64,000 nucleotides of DNA, from contig KN817590.1 in the NCBI GenBank assembly GCA_000827495.1, positions 89,229-153,228 on the forward strand, written 5' to 3'. The notes under the pieces are model-generated. The model was not told the origin of the DNA, ran no database searches, and saw only the letters and a program-made list of their open reading frames with translations. The stretch's first letter is position 1; each line of letters begins with the position of its first letter. The position numbers and the translations under genes were made by a program. Origin of the DNA: Hypholoma sublateritium FD-334 SS-4 (lineage: Eukaryota; Basidiomycota; Agaricomycetes; Agaricales; Strophariaceae). Shown one piece after another: positions 1 through 11,103 of the stretch.

Positions 1-433
1 TTCACTATGTATTACATTAGGCTCTCGTGGCTTCGGCAATGTCATTCCTCCCAACTCGGCCCTCGTCTTCACTGTCGAGCTGGTTGGTTTGGAGCCAGTT
101 AGGCATGAGGAGCTATAACTTACATTGTTATATCGTGAATTATTTTGGATATAATGTGGTCTCTTGGTTTGACTTTTGCACTTCATGCATATACCCGCTA
201 GGCTATGCACTGACTCGTTAATAAGCTCCTCAAATGGTTTGGCAAATCGGCGTATCTGGCATGATTATCATGATCACTTCAGAAATACACGAAGAAAACC
301 CACCTCGATTATCGAATGAAACCCAGTCGTGAACAATGTTTTTCTGGCTGGTCATCATCAAGACAAAGGGTGACCGGTGACCGGTGAACTACACCGAAGA
401 TATTTTTAATTGAATTTTCCACCCGGCCCTGGG

Positions 434-655
434 TCAGATAGGGAAGAAACGCAAGCACGCGCCAGTTGGACCACGCAACCCGAACTTCGTGACGTCGAGG
501 TGCGTTATGTTACTGAACTGCGGGCCTTGGAAGCCCGAGATGGTGAACGTCGGAAGATTCGCGCATAGCCTTTCGAGTTTCATGTCCGCGAAGTGCTCCA
601 TAAAGTAAGCGATGTCGAGATTGGTCCAAAAGTGAGGTCTGTAAGGTTGGGGCAT
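434..655 (-). pseudogene. F-box/LRR-like gene fragment
   Basis: This short minus-strand frame reads like one LRR-type exon of a fungal F-box protein. It has a run of leucines followed by FSNITHLDV, which resembles the 'F-x-N-[VI]-T-H-L-D-[LV]' pattern common in basidiomycete F-box proteins. No F-box, no continuous upstream exon and no convincing start are visible. The sequence 5' to it on the minus strand changes frame. I read it as a relic or a partial gene. It could also be a chance ORF, because the family resemblance rests on a single motif. Confidence 0.3.
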
Positions 656-878
656 AGCGCGTCTTCACACGGGCGATGCGCGGGAGCTGCGCTAGGCTGC
701 GTCAATACCATGTTGAAGTCGCAGCCCCCAGCACAGTCCTACGTATCTGTACACGTCGTATGCTTCCATCGACGTTGGAGGCGCCGGACACGTTGCAACA
801 AGTAGGCTTATTTTGATATTTAAATCGCCGCAATTGTGGCAAGTGATATCACGATCATCTAGAATCCACTTACCCCCC

Positions 879-2289
879 ATGACCTCCATCATCCGCCGTC
901 TCAAAGAGCGCCTTTATCCGTCGCAGGGCTTCTCCGTCTCTATCATTGGCCTCTCGGATTCTGGAAAAACCACGCTGCTGTACTACCTGAAGCTTGGCGA
1001 GATAGTCCAAACGATACCGAGCATAGGCTTCAACGTCGAAACAATCGATGCAGCTACATCAAGCGGGAAGCCTTTCAAGATGACTGGCTGGGACGTGGGC
1101 ACCGGCTGCGGCATCACATATCTCTATGGGATCATTCAGATTTACATCTCTACAAGCGATGCGATCATCTGGGTCGTCGATGGTAGCGATAGGGAGTACC
1201 TGACGGAGAGCATCGAAGCTCTGCAGCGTATTGTCTACGAGGATTCAACCGGAAATGAAGATACAACCAAATCCCCGGCGAAACGTCCAATTTTATTGTA
1301 CGGAATTTTTTATCGAATTCGCATTAATGCGAGGCCAATTAATGCTAACGTATATGTACGTGTAGACTCTCCAACAAAAGCGACAAACCAGGGTCCATGT
1401 CTTTGGATGAGATGCGCGTCAAGTTCTCAAGGGTCCTCTCAGGAAGATTGAGTGCGGTGTACAAGACATCTTGTGTGCAAGGCAACCCATATGAAAAATC
1501 TGGCTTGCCGGAGGCCTTCGATTGGCTCGCTCTTGCTATTCAAATTTCAAAATCCGGGAAACAAAAGGACATCGTTCAAAAAGAGCAAGAGCTTTCCTCT
1601 CTTGATCCCCGTTCGCAGACCACGATCATGCAAAAGTTGGACTCTTGGCTGACTCGCACTGAGACCGATATAGGAGTGGAGGAATTCATCGACAAGTTTA
1701 AATCTTTCAGTTTGCCCAGTTGGGATCACTACACCCACATCCGCATTGCGTACGTGTATCTAACGAAATACGGCCGGAAAGAAGGTTAGCATCAATCAAT
1801 ACGTTGTATCCTGTCGGATACATATGCTGACGGCGAAATCGTCCAGGAAAGGATTTGATCTTCCAAGGTCTAGAATCGTACATTGCCGCTAGTCCACAAA
1901 CAAAGGGAAAATCTTTTCATGTTACCATGACGTATTTCTGGATCCAAATCGTGCACTTCGGTATTCGCAACGTACCTGCGTCCCCTGAACTCCCAGCGCC
2001 GAACAATGTATTGTCCGCTAGTACCTCGGAATCAGAATGGAAAGTAATATCTCCCGGTCCCGATGACTTTGCGCGTTTCCTGCTCATCAACCCACATGTC
2101 GCCGACGGCAACCTGTGGTCCGATTACTATACGCGCGAGGTCATCATGACGCCTGCAGCCAAGGTAGAAATGGTCCTGCCTGACAAAAAGCCTCTGCCGA
2201 ACCTTGTCATCCGTGACGCCATCAACAACTCCAGTCAACAAAGCTTGAAGCAGGTCCAGCAACTGGCAGCAGCACAGCGGCCGAGATGA
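879..2289 (+). CDS. Arf/Arl-like small GTPase domain with C-terminal extension
   Basis: Three exons (879-1297, 1366-1784, 1847-2289) encode 426 aa. Introns are 68 and 62 nt, and both junctions keep frame. Residues about 15-190 form an Arf-type G domain: P-loop GLSDSGKTT, switch I with IPSIGFNVET, a degenerate switch II GWDVGTGCG where Arf proteins have WDxGGQ, guanine-specificity motif NKSD (restored by removing intron 1), and a G5-like TSCV. The rest, about 230 aa, is a C-terminal region I do not recognise. It contains FLLINPHVADGNLWSDYY and VLPDKKPLPNL. There is no N-terminal myristoylation glycine in the usual Arf position; the start used is MTSIIRRLKERL. Loss of the catalytic Gln suggests weak or absent GTP hydrolysis. 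A role in vesicle traffic would be guesswork. Confidence 0.85.
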
Positions 2290-2585
2290 AGATGTTGCCA
2301 GCATAAATAAATGCCGCCCACTGCAGGAGTAGGCGTGCTTGAATCTCGAGTTATAAAGTCGCAAGCGACATGCATTAAAGATAATAACCCCGTCCCTCAT
2401 AACTGGATAGATAGAGTATCGAATTTTCAAAAGCAACTGCAAATAGATGAAAAAAATAGCAGTATCCCGAATGAGCGCAAGTATACACACGGAAAATCAG
2501 CATAGATCAGTTAGATCCTCCAGAATAGCTTTGGCGGAAGCAATAGCCAAATCGTCGTTCAAATAAATGACGGCCTCGCAGGCCT

Positions 2586-5479
2586 TCACTGTGGCGGCCT
2601 TGGCGGGTATCCGCCTCTGTCGTTCATGCCGCCATGATTAGCCCCGTATGCCATGCGGCCCGGCGGACCCGGTGGCCCCCGCTCATATGGCGGAGGCCCG
2701 TACTCCATAGGCGGCTCGCGCCCCGCCGGGCGGTACTCCTGCCTGTTCCTCGGTGGGAGCGCGCCGCCGCCTCCTGGCCCTGCTGAGCCCGGCGGCGGCC
2801 ACTCGGCGCTCGCGCCCTGACCCGCTGAGCGGGGCGGGGGGTACTCAGGCCCTGAGGGACGCCGCGGCGGAGCCCGCGGGGTGGGATAGTACTCCGCTGG
2901 GAAGTCCTCCCGCGCGCGCTTCATCGGCGGGCGCACTTCGTCTAGCGGGTTGAGGCCTAAACGGCCGACGGGGCTGGGGCTCCGCCCGCGGACGCGCCCG
3001 TACGGGGCGCTATAGCCCCCCGGCGGCAGCGGGCGCCCGGACCTATCGATATCGCGCACCATGGGCGGGCCCGCTGGGTAGCGGTCGTCCGGTGGCATCG
3101 GTGGGCCGGGTGGACCGGGGGCGTAGGGATCTGGGCAGAGTCAGCATAGTCTGCGAGCCCCTGCATAAATGAACTCACCTCGGAACTCGCGTTCCTGTCG
3201 AGCGTCCCAACTCCCTGGGCGAGGCCCATATGGATCGCGCTCAAAGCGCTCGCGATCGCCACTCGATGGTGGCGGTCTTTCCCAGCCTCTTGACTTGTAA
3301 TAGTCATCCTCGTCCATATCCCAGTCATTCCGAGGGGTGGGGTAAGCATAATAATCGTGTCTGAGCGTTACCTCCACAGGGGGTGGGGGCCGCCCGCCCG
3401 ATAAAGGGGGTGGCGAACTAGGATACGCGCTTGGACGGCGTTCGTTACCAGACAGCGGGGCAAACTCCCCGTACGGTCTCTTATCGTAGCGCGCAGACAG
3501 AGGCATATCCGGGTCAATGATATCAGGGCGTCGAGGGTCGTATTCCGCTCTATAAGCGGCGCGGTCGCGCGACAAGTCGCGAGTGGGAGGCAAGGGCGGT
3601 GGGCCACGATACTCACGTGGCTTGCGGCCGTCTAACGACGGCGAGCGTGGACGGAAAGCGCGCGGTGCATGACCACCAGAGCCGGGAGGAGGCCCGTCCA
3701 CAGGAGTGTTCTGCCGTCCAAACTTTCCAGGCCCGTTGTAGTGGTGTCTCTGAAACTTGTTCTTCTTGCCGAACCGGTCCTGCTGCTGGGGAGCAGATGG
3801 GTGCTCTGTAACGACGTTCGATTCAGCGGCAGGCTTCGGTTGGCGTGGAACTAGTTGGTCCGAATTGATGCGTTCTTTCAGAGATGGAGGAGGCACAGCA
3901 GGGTTATCAATGACGGGCGGGAGACTTTCCGCAGATGCCGGTGGGGGAACAGAGCTCAGAATATTGGTAGCGTCCGCTAGATGGGGTGAGGATTCTCGCG
4001 AAGATCGAACATCTTCTGCGTCAGATGAAGGGCGGTCAACATAGCGGGACGGAGCGACGGGGTCAGATTCAGTGTTTTCCCCTAAACGAGAATCAACAGC
4101 AGCTAGCGCAGCATCAGGTTCTCGAGCAGACAAAACATTTTCCGGAGGCTGAATAGGGAGCTTGGGAGCATCAATAGAGGCGGTAGGACGAGCCTCAGGA
4201 CGTATATCCGACGAAGTAGTCTTTTCACTCGGAGCTTGGGATACAGAAGGTGGACGCGTAAGATCTGCCTTCTGAGCGTTTGATTCAGGAAGGGGAACAG
4301 GTCGTTGTGTTTCAGAAGGTCGTATATCCCGAGAAGGGCGTTCGTAGACAATTCGGCGTTCGTGGTCATTGGGATACCACTCCCTTGCCGGAGAATATAC
4401 CCCTTGTTTGTGACCATCGTGACCAGGGGCAGGTCTGCGGCCTGCACCCTCAAAGGAGGCAGGTGTGCTAGAACTAGTCGAAACAACTGCTCGGGGTGGG
4501 CGTGGAGTCGCATCGCGCTCCAGAGGTACGCCATAGGCATGGTCAACAGAGGGAGGAACTACACTACGTGGAGCAGCAGTTTGTGGGGGCCGTATCAGGG
4601 ATTGTTCAACACTTGCAGCGCCAGAATCGCCATGGGTAGGGCGGTCAACGTCCATAGACACAGAATCGCTGACCGAAACATGTTCATGTGGGGAAACTGC
4701 AGATTGAATATCAGCGGACGAAGGCCCAGAAGTATCCTTGCTTATTTGAAGAGCTCCAAGACTGAGATTCGAGACGGTGGGAGGTTGTGCGACCTTGGTA
4801 CCATTTCCCGCTACACCCTGCGACACCATACAACGTCAGGCGGATGAATTAGAAGGATGAGAAATGACATTACGTTGCTTTTGTCTTGGTTCCTTGGGTC
4901 CGTCATCTGTCTACGTGGCTGCCTCCTATCGACGTCACGAGCCCCGAAGCTAGAGGACAGACCAGGCAGGTGTTGTTCATTTGGTTCCAGTTGAGACTGG
5001 GCTGGGATAGGGCCCTTGTAGAGGCTAGCGAGGGAAGCAGGAGATGGAACTGCGCGATAGAAAGGATGCTGGCCTTCTATAATCAACTTCTTCAGGTTTT
5101 GCAGAATCTCAAGGTCGCTCTTGCCAGGTGGCAGAGTCGACTTGGATGGAGGTTTTTGCGCTGCTTGTTGAGGCGATGTTGAGTAGTACGGCTGCTGCTG
5201 CTGCTGCTGCTGATGCATGTTGGTGTGCTGTACAGGAGGAAAAGGCGCAGTATATCCATAACTGAAATTACCGGCTATTGGGTACTGCGGGCCTAACGAC
5301 ATGTTGTGTGGTGGCACTACGCTGGTGACAAACGACGGTGAGACGTGGCCGGGTTCTTCGCTGGGTGTCGGAACGAGGTAGTGCGTATTGGGATCCTCGG
5401 TGAGCGTCGTTACTGTGCGCTCGCGGTTGTTTGCGTGGTTTCGCCCTTTCCTCTGTTTTTTGTTTTGCCTGGTTGACAT
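2586..5479 (-). CDS. Pro/Arg-rich intrinsically disordered protein
   Basis: Three exons (4874-5479, 3179-4817, 2586-3130) joined by 56- and 48-nt introns give a 929-aa protein. The N-terminus is basic (RQNKKQRKGRNHANNRER), a likely nuclear or nucleolar signal. A polyglutamine run follows (CTG/CAG repeat near 5190-5210). The only region that looks folded is about residues 120-160, with LEILQNLKKLIIEGQHPFYR followed by SLASLYKGPIP. The remaining 700 residues are rich in Pro, Ser, Arg and acidic stretches and end in RGGYPPRPPQ-like, RGG-flavoured sequence typical of RNA-associated proteins. I do not recognise the family. A nuclear RNA-binding or scaffold role is an inference from composition only. 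Long ORFs on the opposite strand are shadows of this biased composition. Confidence 0.8.
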
Positions 5480-6701
5480 AGGTGGGTCTAATGACAGCGA
5501 GACCCTGATTTGTCAGTGCCGGGATGTCGCCGGGCCTGGATGGCAGCGCTCACCCTTAGCTTGTGCTACTCGCTATTGAGCGCGGCGGCGAGGATAGATG
5601 GTGATGGTAAGAGGTAAAGAAGAATCGGATGTAAAATTCCGGCCCCGATGTAAACGTTGAATTTGACAATCATGACATCGTTACCAAAGTCACTGATCCG
5701 GCTTTGTTCCACCGACTTTGAGTATCTAGAGCTCCATGCTGCTCCACGGTTTACCTAGCTAACATATCTGCCATGTAGCAAATCTCTGTAACCAGTGATG
5801 TTGTAGGTATTAGAACCCTGAAGGCCTGACTCTCCAAGCACTTTCTATCGACTGTTATTTATTTATTTCATTCCCCTTCGAATAACTATAGCAGTGCACA
5901 TTCTGCACACACGTAGAATCGCCTCAAGAGCACTGGATATCCTCGGTCAACCGGTCAGAATTTTGCTTGGGTGGGAAGGTTCTGTGTTGACTGCCTTCAT
6001 TTACCGGACAGTCGTTCTATAATTTCCTAAACAGGTGACCTTTCACCAACAACAAAACCTTAACGGTGAGAAATATCCATTCTGATTTCATCCGAAGTCC
6101 CATGTTCTGTTCTTTTCCCCCGTCAAGGCTATGCATATATACGCATTGTCTCGATATTTGCCGTACTCCAAGACTCAAATTTCAGCCATCTTTATCGCCG
6201 GCACTTGGACGGAAGCCACGAAAAGTGGGCGTCCAAACTATATATTACCGAACCATTACCGAACGTACAATCTCAGAAGATATGTTTTCCAGTAAGATCC
6301 ATGTTTGCAGATTACTGAGTGGGCCCCAGAATCCAGATATTGCGACTACATGAGTGTTCGTTGCTAAAAAAAAAAAAAAAAAGCTCTGCATCAACGTGTC
6401 AAAATTCAACCCTCGAGTGGTGTACATGTGTAGCGAAAAATTATACGATTTCAATATGATGTTTAACCGACATGGGTATGGCCATGCAATACAATGTCAG
6501 AAACCGAAATTGAGTCAAGGAATGTCCACGTGGTTGAAACTGTAAAACGGACTGGCAAACTTTGGGCGCTTAGAGCTTCCTACACGCGGAAGATTACCTG
6601 AGATTACTATAACGGTTTAGATACACAGCAGCCAGGCATTCCCATCGATTCTGTTAGAATGATAGCTGTCTCTGCTTTCTTTGTCAGGACCCTGTTTGAG
6701 C
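5480..6701. other. Intergenic region, no gene recognised
   Basis: This stretch contains the shared upstream region of the Pro/Arg-rich gene, then AT-rich sequence with a 17-nt poly-A tract near 6366-6382. The short ORFs here have no family features. Nothing functional could be supported. Confidence 0.5.
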
Positions 6702-6708
6702 AAATTAG
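6702..6708. repeat. Left target-site duplication of foldback element
   Basis: AAATTAG lies immediately outside the left terminal repeat. The same 7 bp lies outside the right end at 7689-7695. Confidence 0.6.
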
Positions 6709-7688
6709 TATGAGTGTCCGTTTGCACATTTAATAAGCCCGGGTAGATGTTAAACTTACAGGCCCGAGAAATTTANAAATGATCGTCTGAATTGAGCGCA
6801 TGTACCTGGAAAACATGGAAATGTGGTCCGGGATGATAAAACCGTGGTCCGCAATTGAATGTGGGAGGGCGAGAATCCCAAATTGTGGCCCGAGAGTGAA
6901 ACTTGAAGGGCGCGAATACTAGTTTTTGGTCCGGGATTTCAAAAAGTAGTAAGAGTCATCAAAAAGGAGGTTCCGGGAGTGTATATAAACATGAAATTTT
7001 GGTCCGGGATTGAATACACAATGCCTGCATAGATACCGTACAAAACTTGTCCGAGGAGAAAATTTCGGCATTCTCGGCACGATCATTCTAAATATAGACC
7101 TCCTCTGGGGATCGGCATGATTATAAGCACTCTTTGGAACGAAACGGGAACCAATAATCGTGAAAGAAATGTGAGAGCTCATCCATTATTGAAGTTCTCT
7201 TTTGCGCGTTGTTAGCGTGCCCAACATGCATCGTACGTGGTCTGCGAAGAGTGCGCTCGCTGGTGCGCTCTCACCAGATGCTAAATTTAAACACGCTGTG
7301 CCGAAAATGCCGAACGTGCCGAGTATTTTCTTTCGGCAAATAAATNGTACCCTTGCCTCTGCGCTTGTCAGTCATAGATATTCTTGCTCACTCTTTCAAT
7401 CCCGGACCACATATTTACATTCACGCCCCTCAATTTAATTACCTTGACTCTTTTTTTTCATTCCCGGACCAAAAATATACATTCACGCCCTTCAGCTTCC
7501 AATCCCGGACCCCAAATTGACAGTCCCGCCCTCTGACCCCCAATTGCGGACCGTGATTTTNTAATCCCNGACCACNTTTTCATGTCCGTTATGTATTCGC
7601 GCTCACTATGAATCACAACTTTTTGATGTCCAAGGTATCTAAGTTTGATAACTACACGGGCTTATTAAATGTGCAAACGGACACTCAT
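6709..7688. mobile_element. MITE-like foldback element, non-autonomous
   Basis: The two ends are inverted copies of each other. The left end reads (T)ATGAGTGTCCGTTTGCAC and the reverse complement of the right end reads the same, and the match extends for about 45-50 bp with a few differences. Behind the termini, both arms carry several copies of a GGTCCGGGAT-type subterminal motif. These point inward on the left arm (about 6825-7010) and in the opposite direction on the right arm (about 7390-7585). The flanks at 6702-6708 and 7689-7695 are both AAATTAG, a 7-bp direct repeat that looks like a target-site duplication (8 bp with one mismatch is also possible, which would suit hAT elements). There is no transposase ORF inside. 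Several ambiguous bases (6776, 7346, 7561, 7569, 7576) fall within the arms. Confidence 0.75.
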
Positions 7689-7695
7689 AAATTAG
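7689..7695. repeat. Right target-site duplication of foldback element
   Basis: AAATTAG lies directly after the right terminal repeat and matches the left flank in the same orientation. Confidence 0.6.
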
Positions 7696-7966
7696 GGCAT
7701 GCTGTGTACAAATTAATGAAGTCAGGGCTGTGTCAGGATCTTCTTGACTTATCGAATCCAAAGTTCCAACTGCCGCTGGTATCACATTTATCAAATCAGA
7801 AAGTAATATTAAACAAGAAACGAGCGCATCAGAAAGCAGTGTCTCATAACCGGAAAGTGATAAGTATACCTGTATCAAGGACATTTGTAATTGACTCGAG
7901 CAAGATTCACATGAGCTTAAAATAAGAGTGTACGAAAGGGTAACAGTTCATTTGAGTGGGAAAGGA

Positions 7967-8921
7967 TTAAACAGGCACAACAGTGGACTGCTCTAGAGTG
8001 ACTGCGGTCTGTGAAAGGATGCGTCCATGGACAGCAGCACCTGTGACGAGGGCGACTTTGGTAGCACATAAAATTACGCCATCTAGCACGGAGCCGGCGA
8101 GGAGGCTGACATCGCCGGAAACGATCCAGAAGATGTTCTTGGAAAGCGCACCGCCAAAAAGAACTGTTTTTGCTCCGGGGCCATAAAGCAAATTATTTTG
8201 AATTTGGAAGATCCACACTGACCACAGCAAGTGGTTAGTAAATTACATGGCGCTTGGAGCGTAATAGGTACCATCAGTGGAAGCACCCTTCAATGTGAGT
8301 AAGCCCGATATGTTCACGGAACTCGTCCATTTGTAGAGTCCGGGGGTCAAAGTCTGGGCACTGAGCCCTCCTGAAATTTAAATTTCCCGTCAGTCATACT
8401 CAGTAAGCGGGCTTCTAGAGTGCGTACCTCCGAGCAGGTTCAGGAAATTTGGAAGCACGCGGCTATTTCCGTCGACGAATGCAGCTTGCATGTCGAGGAC
8501 TGCAGTTGTAAGCTGAGACGACGTCGGAGACGTGAAATCCGCTGCAAGCAAGTCCCCAACTACTTGGTTGGAGGTTGCGAATGTGCCAGATGGTGCTCTA
8601 GTGATAGAGAATCCGGTGAGTGATGTCCCGGACGAAGGGCTAACACCGATGTTTCCGGCTGAAAGGAATACTAAGAGTGATTTACCTCAAACGATAATTC
8701 AAAATGGCTCACTAATAGCTGAAAATGGTACTGTGGATATCCCGGACTTTGCGAGGATAGTAAACCCCCCTGCGCTGGCGAGATTGATTGGTGAGGGTCC
8801 TGCTGCACGAACGACCGTGAGCATCTTAAATGGTAGATTAGTAAATTCTGGTTTCAGATTTATAGCACAGGGAGAGATTAACCAAAAGGCCGAAGAGAAT
8901 TTGCAAACCAGTGGAGAGCAT
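7967..8921 (-). CDS. Secreted DUF3494 ice-binding protein, copy 1
   Basis: Five exons (8883-8921, 8713-8824, 8428-8658, 8272-8370, 7967-8217) joined by 54-61 nt introns encode 243 aa with no stop. The first 13 codons plus exon 2 form a hydrophobic signal peptide (MLSTGLQILFGLL then MLTVV). The mature protein follows the DUF3494 fold. It begins with the INLASAGGFTILAKSGIST type of strand, continues with GVSPSSGTSLTGF, and then YKWTSSV. WIFQIQ and SKNIFWIVSGDVSL come next, and it closes with GRILSQTAVTLEQSTVV. In known fungal and bacterial members this fold is a right-handed beta-solenoid that binds ice and is secreted. Whether this copy binds ice cannot be told from sequence. It sits head-to-tail with a second copy. 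Confidence 0.92.
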
Positions 8922-8988
8922 AGTGTGTGATGTTTTGAAGAAAGGATAGAATGATAGAACGAGATATAAGATTATACTAAGATCCATT

Positions 8989-8997
8989 CCTTTTATA
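8989..8997 (-). promoter_or_regulatory. TATA box of ice-binding copy 1
   Basis: On the minus strand this reads TATAAAAGG, about 70 bp before the start codon. The identical box occurs at the same distance before copy 2. Confidence 0.6.
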
Positions 8998-10056
8998 CAA
9001 ACGATGACAACTCTTTAGCATTATTCAATACCACAGACTCGTCATCTTGGAGCAGAGAGGCATAGGGGCTAATTAAGCAACATAGTAGCTGTCGAACAAG
9101 CTGTCTGAAAGGAGCGAGTGCTTGGGTGTAAAGAAGTGCTGTGTATTTACGGAGTGAACGTTTGAACGTTTGAGCTCTTACATGGCATATCTATAATTAT
9201 ATCGAGTTTCAATACGTTCTGGTATTTGAGGAAATCAAGCGCGCGGGTCCTATTATTCCTCGCTGCTTTATTGTATCACTCCAATACTTTGCTCGACCTC
9301 AAATACGAGATGAATACAAGCAATTGGAAGGTTCATAATTTAACAGGTGACTTGATCGAGCGCTTTTGTTGCCAAACACTTGTCAGATACTAATAGCTAC
9401 GCACTAGTAAATCGATGCGTCATATGGTGAGTCAATTATAAAATTCGCGTAGTCTTCATCCAGCGAAAAATCGAATCTAGGTTATAGAATGGAAAAACGA
9501 ATCACAACTCGCTCCAAGTCCATCAATGGCTGTGCTTCAAGCTTCAGGTTTTGCCTTTGCCAGCAGACCGGCAGGTACCCTTTATAATGAATAAGGATCC
9601 CCTATCTTGACCAACCAATGACATGCACCACGCCTGGCGCAAATCATAGCCAAAGATCGATCCGCGGTTAGCTACAAGTCGTGAGTGGCGGTCTCATCGC
9701 CTCCTTCAGTGTCGATCATTCTGATGAATCACTCTTCAAGCTCAAGCTTTAAGGCCTCATCCTTGGTGGATGTTGGTCGAAGATATAAAGTTTGAATAGG
9801 TGGACAGGTTTGTCATGTTCAGGCTTTCCCAGGCTCTTTTAGTGATGCTGGACTTAAAGTAGGTTAATATCTGGTGACTTTCCTGAATTGATCATGTAGT
9901 TACAAAGCTATAGTACATCAAGAATCAGCAGCCCAATTTTTTCAGTGTCTGAAGATAAGTATGCATGCATGAAATTCTCCGCTAATGAAGCAATATTCAC
10001 ATGGACCCGAAATAAAAGTATACGAAAAGGTAACGAGTCATTTGAGTAAAAAGGGA
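8998..10056. other. Spacer between ice-binding copies
   Basis: The first 550 bp or so are the duplicated upstream region of copy 1 and match the sequence upstream of copy 2. The remainder is unique, AT-rich and without a recognisable ORF. Confidence 0.5.
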
Positions 10057-11027
10057 CTAAACAGGCACAACGGTCGCCTTCTCGAGAGTGACTGCAGTCT
10101 GTGATAGGATGCTTCCATGAACAGCAGAACCTGTCAGGAGGGCGACTTTGGTAGCACCCAAAATTACGCCTTCCAGCGTGGATCCCGCGCCGAGGCTGAC
10201 ATCACCAGAAACGACCCAAAAGATATTCTTGGCAAGCGCGCCACCGGAGAGGACGGCTCTTGCTCCCGCGGCGTAAAGTAAATTGTTCTGGATTTGGAAA
10301 ATCCACACTAAACGCAGCATGTAGTCAGTAAACAATGTTGCTCAGATATAAGTATGCGAGTAATACCCCCAGTGGAAGGACCCTTCAATGTGATTAATCC
10401 CGTTATGCTCACGGAACTCGTCCATTTGTAGAGCCCGGGGGCCAATGTCTGAGCACTGAGCAGCCCTTATAATTTTATTTTTGTCAGTGATGTTTGATAT
10501 GAAGTGACTTGGAATTGTATCTACCTCCTAGAAGGTTTAGGTTTGGAAGCAAGCGGCTATTTCCGTCGACGAATGCAGTTTGCATGTCGAGGACTGCGGT
10601 GGATAGCTGAGACGACGTCGGAGACGTAAAGTCGGCCGCGAGCAGCTCGCCAACTACTTGGTTGGAGGTGGCAAAGGTGCCGCTTGGCGCTTTGATGAAG
10701 GAGAATCCGGTGAGTGATGTCCCGGACGAAGGGCTAACACCAATGTTTCCGGCTGAAAGAATATTCGGTAACTCATCTCAAACATCATTAAATATGGCTC
10801 ACTGATGGCTGAAAATGGCACCGTAGATATCCCGGACTTTGCAAGGATAGTAAATCCCCCTGCGGTGCCGAGATTGATTGCCTTCAAGGGTGCTGCCTGT
10901 GCCGCTGCACGAACTACCGTGAACATCTAAAATGGTAGATTAACCCATAAATGCCAGTGTTAGATCTATAGCAGAGAGGAAAATGTACCAAAAGGCCGAA
11001 CAGAATTTGGAATCCAGCGGAGAGCAT
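10057..11027 (-). CDS. Secreted DUF3494 ice-binding protein, copy 2
   Basis: The five exons (10989-11027, 10803-10926, 10525-10752, 10367-10465, 10057-10307) have the same phases as copy 1, and exons 1, 4 and 5 have identical lengths. The product is 246 aa. The signal peptide again spans intron 1 (MLSAGFQILFGLL then MFTVV, ending near AAAQAA). Four extra codons lie after the signal peptide and one codon is missing before the GGLLSAQTLAPG segment, relative to copy 1. DUF3494 hallmarks are AINLGTAGGFTILAKSG, GNIGVSPSSG, WIFQIQ, AKNIFWVVSGDVSLGAGS, GVILGATKVALLTGSA and SILSQTAVTLEKATVV. Copy 2 keeps the family's usual Gly-rich turns (SLGAGS, LGATKV) better than copy 1 and may be closer to the ancestral form. 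Confidence 0.93.
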
Positions 11028-11094
11028 AGTGTGTGATATTTTGAAGAGAGGATAGAATGATAGAATGAGAAATAAGATTATACTGAAATCTATT

Positions 11095-11103
11095 CCTTTT
11101 ATA
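11095..11103 (-). promoter_or_regulatory. TATA box of ice-binding copy 2
   Basis: TATAAAAGG on the minus strand lies about 70 bp upstream of the start codon, in conserved context with copy 1. Confidence 0.6.
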
